Positions 1 to 4,551 of a stretch of 5,726 nucleotides of DNA are shown in pieces (position 1 is the stretch's first letter; each line of letters starts with the position of its first letter). The position numbers and the translations under genes were made by a program. The notes under the pieces are model-generated. The model did not search any database. It saw only the letters and a list, made by a program, of their open reading frames with translations, and had not been told where the DNA came from. Source of the stretch: GCA-003244245 sp050699655. GTDB lineage: Bacteria; Actinomycetota; Actinomycetes; Mycobacteriales; Pseudonocardiaceae. The stretch covers positions 1 through 5,726 of the forward strand of contig JBOHFJ010000315.1 in the NCBI GenBank assembly GCA_050699655.1, in the 5' to 3' direction.

Positions 1-2
1 CC

Positions 3-182
3 ACCCGCATCAGCCACGTCGAATACGGACCCAACAACAGGTCACACCTACTCGCCAGCACTCCAAGGCAGAGCTCGACCCGCGCTGGATCACTACCGTC
101 GTCCTCCACGACAAGCTCGGCGTCCCCATCCAAAACGCGCCAAGCTTCCAGCCCAGCGGCGGCCTGCCCACCACACCGCGCG
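3..182 (+). pseudogene. Possible frameshifted remnant, XRE-like helix-turn-helix end
   Basis: Two neighbouring plus-strand frames look coding in turn. From 3 to about 55 the frame starting at 3 has mostly G or C third bases and reads TRISHVEYGPNN, which resembles the recognition helix and following turn of XRE (HTH_3) domains. From about 53 to 180 the frame starting at 2 takes over with nearly all C/G third positions and reads LDPRWITTVVLHDKLGVPIQ. One explanation is a single gene, cut by the window edge, with a frameshift near 45-55. The downstream part matches no family I recognise. The first frame stops at 183-185 and the second runs on to 266-268, overlapping the GntR gene end. The alternative is chance open frames in GC-rich DNA. 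The evidence is codon bias and one short motif only. Confidence 0.25.
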
Positions 183-234
183 TAACGGCCCGTCAACGAC
201 AGACACGCACCTACCCGCAACCCTCGAAAACCGA

Positions 235-1011
235 TCACCGCATGTCCACTTCATACCGAAATTCGTGACGATCCGCCGCAGCAACCGAATCCTGAACCTC
301 AAGCGGCGCTCCCTCGGTGTCATAGATCGTCCGGAGCACCCGCACGACCGGCACCCCGGGCGAGAGCCACAACTGATCGATCTCCGCGCGGGTCGGCATC
401 CGGCTCCTCAATTCATCCAACGACCGCGCCACAACTCTCCGGATAGGCCCCGCAGGATCCTCAATGACCGCCAGAGCGCCACCCCGGATCAGCCGCGGCT
501 CGGCGAGCACCGTCCCCTCCGCCATGTCAGCGGGGTAATAGCTGTCGCACAAGGCCACGGGCCGATCCTCCACCAGGAACAACCGCCGCCGCACGACCAC
601 CGGCACGTTCAGCTCGACACCCAGACGCATCGCCACCTCAGGTGGAGCGCCGACCGTCCCCACCTCCACAAGACGCTGCGCGGGGCGCTGCCCCTGCTCG
701 GTCACCTGCGCGTTGAAGCCCGGAACGCCCGCGCTCCGATGCCGGCGATAATTCGCGCCGGTGACCACCAACCGCACACGAGGAGCGGGACGGACGAAGG
801 TTCCCCGACCCTGCTCCGTGACCACCAAACCCTCGGCCTTGAGCACCGCCACCGCGCGGCGCACCGTCGGCCGGCTGGTCTCGTACCGCTGCGCCAGCTC
901 CCACTCAGAACTCAACCGCTCACCCGGGGCCAGACGACCAGCCACAATGGCCGACCGCAGATCATCAACGATGCGGTGGTACGGGAAGGCCGGACCCCGT
1001 GGCTCTGGCAT
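235..1011 (-). CDS. GntR family transcriptional regulator, HutC/UTRA type
   Basis: This is a 258-residue DNA-binding repressor-type protein. Residues 8-75 form the GntR winged helix-turn-helix: YHRIVDDLRSAI, then LAPGERLSSEWELA, the recognition helix SRPTVRRAVAVL, and the wing EGLVVTEQGRGTFV. Residues from about 95 to 255 fit the UTRA effector-binding fold of HutC-like regulators (VVRRRLFLVEDRPVALCDSYYP, then PVVRVLRTIYDTEGAPLEVQDS). The ligand cannot be predicted. I chose ATG 1011 because it puts the helix-turn-helix right at the N-terminus, as is normal, and a TATTCT hexamer sits 7 bases upstream, suggesting a leaderless transcript. A GTG at 1101 is in frame and adds 30 residues (TPDWVAVWARRPGVLLPS) with weaker codon bias; it would begin 24 bases after the preceding small gene and cannot be excluded. 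It follows two broken small genes on the same strand but is itself intact. Autoregulation through the upstream palindromes is an inference. Confidence 0.93.
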   Translation of the reverse strand: MPEPRGPAFPYHRIVDDLRSAIVAGRLAPGERLSSEWELAQRYETSRPTVRRAVAVLKAEGLVVTEQGRGTFVRPAPRVRLVVTGANYRRHRSAGVPGFNAQVTEQGQRPAQRLVEVGTVGAPPEVAMRLGVELNVPVVVRRRLFLVEDRPVALCDSYYPADMAEGTVLAEPRLIRGGALAVIEDPAGPIRRVVARSLDELRSRMPTRAEIDQLWLSPGVPVVRVLRTIYDTEGAPLEVQDSVAAADRHEFRYEVDMR

Positions 1012-1018
1012 TGGCTGA

Positions 1019-1024
1019 AGAATA
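1019..1024 (-). promoter_or_regulatory. -10-like hexamer for leaderless GntR transcript
   Basis: The minus strand reads TATTCT, then 7 bases, then ATG 1011, so transcription would begin at or next to the start codon. No Shine-Dalgarno is visible before this ATG, which fits a leaderless message. The -35 zone would fall inside the palindrome at 1035-1053 and shows no TTGACA-like match, so the call is tentative. Confidence 0.3.
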
Positions 1025-1034
1025 CTGGGAAGCA

Positions 1035-1053
1035 GCACGCCGGGCCGGCGTGC
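1035..1053. promoter_or_regulatory. Perfect 19-bp palindrome, candidate GntR operator
   Basis: The plus strand reads GCACGCCGG, a single G, then CCGGCGTGC, which gives perfect 9-bp arms around one central base. It lies 23 bases upstream of the GntR ATG and covers where the -35 element would be. A regulator bound here would block the promoter, the usual layout for an autoregulated GntR gene. If the GTG at 1101 is the true start, the palindrome is inside coding sequence and could be chance in GC-rich DNA. Confidence 0.45.
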
Positions 1054-1078
1054 CCACACCGCAACCCAATCAGGCGTC

Positions 1079-1091
1079 CACACATAGTGTG
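1079..1091. promoter_or_regulatory. Second inverted repeat upstream of the GntR gene
   Basis: CACAC, ATA, GTGTG forms 5-bp arms around a 3-base centre. Its AT-containing core stands out from the surrounding DNA. It differs in sequence from the 1035-1053 palindrome, so the two are unlikely to bind the same protein with equal strength. It could be an operator for GntR or for another regulator, or it could be chance. Confidence 0.27.
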
Positions 1092-1125
1092 TTGTGGCCA
1101 CCCATGGACCGCCAGTGCCAGTTCA

Positions 1126-1273
1126 CTAGCTGCCCCACAGGGTCGCCTCGGCCATCCGGGTCTCGGTCACCTCGACCAAGTCGTGCCGGGTTCGCAACTC
1201 GTCCCCAGGTGGCGTGGTAGCAACCCCCGCCGGTGGTGTAACGGCCGTCCGGGCCGGGCTGCCAGGTGCGCAT
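1126..1273 (-). pseudogene. Small hypothetical protein gene broken by a frameshift
   Basis: From ATG 1273 the frame reads MRTWQPGPDGRYTTGGG, then CYHATW, with strong GC third-position bias. At the GGGG run (plus-strand CCCC at 1203-1206) this frame loses coding character. The neighbouring frame continues as DELRTRHDLVEVTETRMAEA, then TLWGS, and ends at TAG 1128-1126. Dropping one G joins the two halves into a smooth 48-residue protein, ATW-DELRTRHDLVEVTE. No alternative start codon lies in frame between the TGA at 1357 and ATG 1273, and no clear Shine-Dalgarno is present. The family is not recognised and no function is proposed. It is the second of three minus-strand genes ahead of GntR. It may be a true mutation or a one-base sequencing error in a homopolymer. 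Confidence 0.5.
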
Positions 1274-1363
1274 CCGGTCGTCGCGGACGCCTGTGTTGGT
1301 CGGTGGGTGCGGGCGCGTTACCCAGCCCCGCGACCAGCCACACCCGAGCGACCCTCACCCCGT

Positions 1364-1585
1364 TCACCCGAACCACTCAATCAACGCGTTGCGGACCACC
1401 CGCGCGGCGTCCTCGTCAAGGATGAGCACGCACTACCCGGTCACATGCGAGTCGAAGATGATCTCCCCGCCCTGCTTCTCCTGCGCCAGGTTCGCGAAAC
1501 CTCTCGGGCCTTTGTGCACCGCGCAGGTCACGCCGACCATCCTGCGGTTCGCGGGCCTTGCCCGCGACGTCGCGCCATCAGCCAT
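1364..1585 (-). pseudogene. Small hypothetical protein gene with internal TAG stop
   Basis: ATG 1585 (MADGATSRARP) follows a strong Shine-Dalgarno and opens a 73-codon frame ending at TGA 1366-1364. Codon 51 is TAG (1435-1433). After it the same frame continues for 22 codons, about 20 of them ending in G or C, as CVLILDEDAARVVRNALIEW then FG. The reading before the stop, GGEIIFDSHVTG, joins naturally to CVLILDEDAA, so the stop looks like a recent point mutation of a sense codon such as CAG, AAG or GAG. The full product would be a small soluble protein with a predicted C-terminal helix; I do not recognise the family. If translated as is, it gives a 50-residue truncated peptide. It heads a minus-strand series with the frameshifted 1273-1126 gene and GntR. 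Confidence 0.58.
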
Positions 1586-1591
1586 AGTCGG

Positions 1592-1597
1592 CCTCCC
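1592..1597 (-). promoter_or_regulatory. Shine-Dalgarno that fixes the start at ATG 1585
   Basis: The minus strand reads GGGAGG followed by 6 bases and then ATG 1585. This decides against the upstream in-frame ATG at 1639, which has no comparable site and would add 18 residues rich in proline, arginine and serine. Confidence 0.55.
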
Positions 1598-1639
1598 GCT
1601 CTCGGACGGGGGCGGGATCGTGTCTCGCCGCCCGCTCAT

Positions 1640-1668
1640 CTGTTAGTGATCCACACAGCGCCGACCAA
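1640..1668 (-). promoter_or_regulatory. Candidate sigma70-type promoter for the minus-strand small genes
   Basis: On the minus strand TTGGTC (1668-1663), a 17-base spacer and TAACAG (1645-1640) make a reasonable -35/-10 pair. The transcript would start near 1633 and have a leader of roughly 48 bases containing the Shine-Dalgarno at 1597-1592. The spacing and position are good, but the -10 lacks the usual final T. Confidence 0.42.
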
Positions 1669-1922
1669 ACACGCGCGCGCTAGCTGCCACACCGTTATCG
1701 GGTCAGTCGTGGTGCGCTGGAGCAGCGATTACCACCAACCCGACGTCTTCCCTGTCATCGGCTCGGTCTTTCAGTCGCATCAAGACGGCACCCCAGACCG
1801 AAACGCATGGCATGCTCAGCTCGCTGCCTCTCGGCCTTGGGGTCATACCGCCAAGCCAAGCTGCTGCGTGCGGGCGCACACCAGCCTGCCGATGCCGCAC
1901 TAATGTGGCACGGCTGCTGTAG
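1669..1922. other. Intergenic stretch with no recognisable gene
   Basis: Open frames cross this stretch on both strands, but none shows the GC third-position bias of the neighbouring genes, and their translations are low in recognisable motif content. Together with its flanks it separates the minus-strand small genes from the plus-strand XRE gene, so it is the divergent control region. I see no tRNA, IS ends or strong terminator hairpin in it. Confidence 0.5.
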
Positions 1923-1953
1923 TTGCCGGGCTGACCAGCGTTGTCGGTACGCT
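1923..1953 (+). promoter_or_regulatory. Candidate promoter for the XRE regulator gene
   Basis: TTGCCG (1923-1928) and TACGCT (1948-1953) are separated by 19 bases, and the -10 fits the actinobacterial TAnnnT pattern. Transcription would begin near 1960, leaving about 35 bases of leader that contain the Shine-Dalgarno at 1980-1985. The spacer is longer than the ideal 17-18. Confidence 0.33.
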
Positions 1954-1979
1954 CAGCATCCCGCGTAACCACTCCCCTC

Positions 1980-1985
1980 GAGAGG
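1980..1985 (+). promoter_or_regulatory. Shine-Dalgarno that fixes the XRE start at GTG 1995
   Basis: GAGAGG lies 9 bases before GTG 1995. The alternative in-frame TTG at 1941 overlaps the candidate promoter, has no such site, and would add 18 residues not expected in this family. Confidence 0.5.
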
Positions 1986-1994
1986 CCGCACGTC

Positions 1995-3173
1995 GTGAGG
2001 CGCCCTAAACGTGTACTTCTGGTGCGAGCCCGGAAGGCCGCCGGCTTCACCCAGGAGGAGCTGGCCTACCGGCTCCGTGTTGACCGCTCCACCATCGGTC
2101 GCTGGGAAAGCGGCGAAACCGAACCGCTGCCGTGGCTGCAGCCCAAGCTGGCCGACCAGCTGGGCGTCACGCGAGCCAGGCTGAGCGAGCTACTCGCGAC
2201 CGAAATGAAGACAGATCCCTACGCCGCCGAGGTAGGTGACGAAGCCTTGGAGCTTGCCCGGCGGGTAGCTGCGTCGGATGTGAGCACCGAGACACTGAGC
2301 CGACTCGAAGACATCATCGACGAACTAGCAATCAAGTACTCTAAGACCCCACCGCAGGAATTACTTGGCCCGGTTCGCCGGCATGTGTCCTATGTCATGC
2401 GGCTACTCGATGCGCGTAAGACACTCGACGAACACCGTCGGCTGCTTGTCGTGGGCGGATGGCTCTCCCTTATTGCCGCCACGCTATACATTGATCTTGA
2501 ACAGCGAGCGGAGGCCAACGGCTGGCTCGCGACTACCGCCAGCTTGGCGCAGCAGACGGGCCAGTCCGAAATGTACGCCTGGCGCTACGAGACCGAGGCG
2601 TGGCAGGTACTGACTGATGGCGACTACCACCGCGCGGTGGAGCTGTCGCAGAAAGCTCAGTGGCTCGCTCCACGCGGTAGCTCGGTCGCCATTCAGGCCA
2701 CGGCGCAGGAAGGTCGCGCGTGGGCACGACTGGGTGAAGCCAAGGAGACCTACGACGCGCTCAACCGGGTAGAGCGATTCGTTTCCCGGATGGCGAGGCC
2801 AGAGACACCTGAGCACCACTACCGGTATGATCCAGACAAGGCGGAAGCCTATGTCGCCACCACACTCGCATGGCTCGGGGATGTGGCATCCGAGCACCAT
2901 GCCCGCCACGTTGTCGCCGCGCTTACTCATGAAGCCGAGGCTGGGCGCTGGCCACGCCGACTTGCCTCAGCCAGCATCGATCTAGCCCTTGCCCTGTTAC
3001 TGGCAGACCGCCTCGATGAAGCCTGCGCAGTCGCCCAGGAGTCCATGCTCTCCGGTCGCTTGGTGGCCTCGAGCTACTGGCGGGCGCTTGAGGTAGTCCG
3101 GAAGGTCGAAGTCCGAGATCCGGCAGAAGCGTCGGACCTGCGGGAGGCATACGAAATTATGCGGCGTGGTTGA
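1995..3173 (+). CDS. XRE-family regulator with TPR-like C-terminal region
   Basis: This is a 392-residue protein. Residues 6-67 form an XRE (HTH_3) helix-turn-helix: RKAAGFTQEELAYRLRV, then the recognition stretch DRSTIGRWESGETEP, then LPWLQPKLADQLGV. The RSTIGRWESG and PxPWxxPKLA pattern is typical of the large actinomycete group of XRE regulators with a helical-repeat C-terminus. From about residue 75 to the end the protein is almost all helix, with TPR-like pairs such as AEANGWLATTASLAQQTGQ and DGDYHRAVELSQKAQWLAP. Such regions normally bind a partner protein, peptide or small ligand; the partner is unknown here. No membrane segment or catalytic motif is seen. It probably acts in the cytoplasm as a transcription regulator. 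A 94-base gap separates it from the flavin enzyme gene. The N-terminal start is set by the Shine-Dalgarno at 1980-1985. Confidence 0.9.
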   Translation: MRRPKRVLLVRARKAAGFTQEELAYRLRVDRSTIGRWESGETEPLPWLQPKLADQLGVTRARLSELLATEMKTDPYAAEVGDEALELARRVAASDVSTETLSRLEDIIDELAIKYSKTPPQELLGPVRRHVSYVMRLLDARKTLDEHRRLLVVGGWLSLIAATLYIDLEQRAEANGWLATTASLAQQTGQSEMYAWRYETEAWQVLTDGDYHRAVELSQKAQWLAPRGSSVAIQATAQEGRAWARLGEAKETYDALNRVERFVSRMARPETPEHHYRYDPDKAEAYVATTLAWLGDVASEHHARHVVAALTHEAEAGRWPRRLASASIDLALALLLADRLDEACAVAQESMLSGRLVASSYWRALEVVRKVEVRDPAEASDLREAYEIMRRG

Positions 3174-3251
3174 GGCGGAGCTGAAGGCGTTCGTACGCGA
3201 TCCGGAGCGCATCCACGCCGCACTGTCGGCCCGGGCGGTGGGCGACCGGGT

Positions 3252-3267
3252 CCGGCATGATGGCCGG
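3252..3267 (+). promoter_or_regulatory. Inverted repeat and -10-like hexamer abutting GTG 3268
   Basis: CCGGC, ATGATG, GCCGG forms 5-bp arms that end directly at the start codon. Inside it CATGAT (3256-3261) sits 6 bases before GTG 3268, matching a -10 for a leaderless transcript. A second short repeat, GACC-G-GGTC, lies just upstream at 3244-3252. The overlap of a dyad with the -10 makes this a candidate operator. No good -35 is visible. Confidence 0.3.
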
Positions 3268-4443
3268 GTGACGCTCGATGTGGCTGCTAGCGCACTGGAG
3301 GCCGCGCGGGCGCTGGCGCCGGAGATCCGGGACCGCGCGCGCGAGGGCGAGCGGCTGCGCACCATGCCACCTGGGCTCGCCGAGCGAATCGAGGAAGCGG
3401 GGCTGTTCGCGGTGTGGTTGCCGCGTTCGCTGGGCGGCCTCGAGCTGGACCCGGCGACAGTCGTCACAATCATTGAGGAGATCAGTTACGCGGACGGATC
3501 CGCCGGCTGGACCACCTTGATCGGCACGAGCATCGCGTTTTTCGCCTGGCTGGAACCCGACACCGCGCGCGAGCTGATCGCGGGCCATCCCTATGGCGCG
3601 TCGAGCTGCACGGTCGCGCCCACCGGCTCGGCGGCACCGGACGGCGCGGGCGGGTTCACCGTGAGCGGGCGGTGGGCGTTCAACACGGGCATTCGGCACG
3701 CCCGGTTCTCCCAAGCCGGCGCGATCATGCTGGACGAACAGGGCGCGCCGAAGGTGGGCGATGACGGCGCCCCGCAGTGGCGGCTGGCGTTCTTCCCGAC
3801 CAGCCGCGGCCAGGTTCTCGACACGTGGGACAGTGCTGGCCTGCGCGGCACCGGCAGTCACGACCTGGTGCTTGCGGGGCTGCCAGTGCCGGCCGAACTG
3901 TTCGTCAACCTGCTCGACGGGCAACCGCGCCACGACGGCCCGCTGTGGCGGTTCCCGGCGTTCTCCTACCTCAACGTGATCCTGATGGGCTTCCCGCTCG
4001 GGGTCGCCCGCCGGGCGCTCGACGAGTTCGCTGAGCTGGCCCGCACCAAGACCCGGGGGCTGGAGCGGCGGCTGCGGTTGGCTGACGACCCGCACGTACA
4101 GGTACAGCTCGCGGCCGCGGAGGGCGCGCTGCGCTCCGCGCGGGCCTTCGCCTTCGATGTGATCGGCACGCTGTGGGACACCGCGTGCGCCGGTGACCCG
4201 CTGCGTCTCGACCAGCGCGCCGAGCTGTCACTGGCCACCCAGCACGCGGTGCGGGCGGCGGTCACGGCGGTGGACGGGGTGTTCCGGCTGGCCGGAGCGG
4301 GTGCGATCTACGCCGACCAACCGCTGCAGCGCTGCTTCCGGGACCTGCACACCCTCGACACGCACACCTTCCTTAGCGCGGAGGCCAGGGCCCGGTACTC
4401 CCGGCACGTGCTCGGCGTGCCGCAGCCCTCGCAGCTGCTCTGA
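3268..4443 (+). CDS. Flavin-dependent monooxygenase / acyl-CoA dehydrogenase-like protein (group D type)
   Basis: This 391-residue protein has the acyl-CoA dehydrogenase fold with the type 2 C-terminal domain (Acyl-CoA_dh_2). That group includes two-component flavin monooxygenases such as HpaB/HsaA-like hydroxylases, which take reduced FMN or FAD from a partner reductase. Visible signatures are LPRSLGGLELDP (51-62), ADGSAGW (75-81), FTVSGRWAFNTG (130-141), DTWDSAGLRGTGSHD (185-199) and PLQRCFRDLHT (352-362). Length is normal for the family. Substrate is unknown, and no flavin reductase gene is in the window. A GTG at 3166 is in frame and overlaps the XRE stop, but its extra 34 residues do not belong to the family; GTG 3268 starts at the expected first helix (LDVAASALEAARALAPEI) and follows a -10-like hexamer. 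It is a cytosolic enzyme. The next gene follows after a tandem repeat, with its own promoter signal. Confidence 0.9.
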   Translation: MTLDVAASALEAARALAPEIRDRAREGERLRTMPPGLAERIEEAGLFAVWLPRSLGGLELDPATVVTIIEEISYADGSAGWTTLIGTSIAFFAWLEPDTARELIAGHPYGASSCTVAPTGSAAPDGAGGFTVSGRWAFNTGIRHARFSQAGAIMLDEQGAPKVGDDGAPQWRLAFFPTSRGQVLDTWDSAGLRGTGSHDLVLAGLPVPAELFVNLLDGQPRHDGPLWRFPAFSYLNVILMGFPLGVARRALDEFAELARTKTRGLERRLRLADDPHVQVQLAAAEGALRSARAFAFDVIGTLWDTACAGDPLRLDQRAELSLATQHAVRAAVTAVDGVFRLAGAGAIYADQPLQRCFRDLHTLDTHTFLSAEARARYSRHVLGVPQPSQLL

Positions 4444-4495
4444 GTTCCACACCGGGGTTCCACACCGGGGTTCCACACCGGGGTTCCACACCGGA
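4444..4495 (+). repeat. Four tandem copies of a 13-bp unit
   Basis: GTTCCACACCGGG occurs four times without spacers (4444, 4457, 4470, 4483), identical except for an A as the last base of copy four. The array begins one base after the flavin gene's TGA. The unit is not self-complementary, so the array cannot fold as a simple terminator. Right after it CGGACCGG appears twice (4492-4499 and 4503-4510). It ends 43 bases before the next gene's -10 hexamer, so it could hold a row of regulator sites, or it may simply be a slippage-made minisatellite. Confidence 0.95.
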
Positions 4496-4538
4496 CCGGG
4501 CTCGGACCGGCACGCCCGACCCGCGCTGACTGGCCGGG

Positions 4539-4544
4539 TAGCAT
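4539..4544 (+). promoter_or_regulatory. -10 hexamer for a leaderless HAD-HisB transcript
   Basis: TAGCAT fits the actinobacterial TAnnnT pattern and lies 7 bases before ATG 4552, placing the transcript start at the A of the start codon. No Shine-Dalgarno is present, in agreement with leaderless translation. No convincing -35 is seen, which would fit a promoter that needs an activator. Confidence 0.45.
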
Positions 4545-4551
4545 CGCTTTC

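Noticed and set aside
265..1425. 386-codon plus-strand open frame opposite GntR
   Set aside because: It is antisense to a clear GntR/UTRA gene, is rich in His, Arg and Pro with no domain, and arises from the GC bias of the real gene.
1214..1903. 229-codon plus-strand open frame
   Set aside because: It has no coding bias over 1640-1900 and is antisense to the two small minus-strand genes in its first half.
1669..1922. tRNA, attachment site or insertion sequence ends in the gene-free stretch
   Set aside because: No cloverleaf-like arms, T-loop GTTCRANNC pattern or matching terminal inverted repeats could be found by eye.
1941..1994. TTG 1941 as start of the XRE gene
   Set aside because: It lies within the candidate promoter and lacks a ribosome binding site; GTG 1995 has GAGAGG 9 bases upstream.
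3166..3267. GTG 3166 as start of the flavin enzyme, overlapping the XRE stop
   Set aside because: The added 34 residues match nothing in the family, while GTG 3268 gives the normal N-terminus.
3157..4095. 312-codon minus-strand open frame opposite the flavin enzyme
   Set aside because: The composition is Arg/Ala/Gln-rich shadow sequence with no motif, and the plus strand encodes well-known acyl-CoA dehydrogenase-type signatures throughout.
4444..4495. CRISPR array or terminator
   Set aside because: Repeats are 13 bp with no spacers, and the unit has no self-complementary stem and no T run follows.
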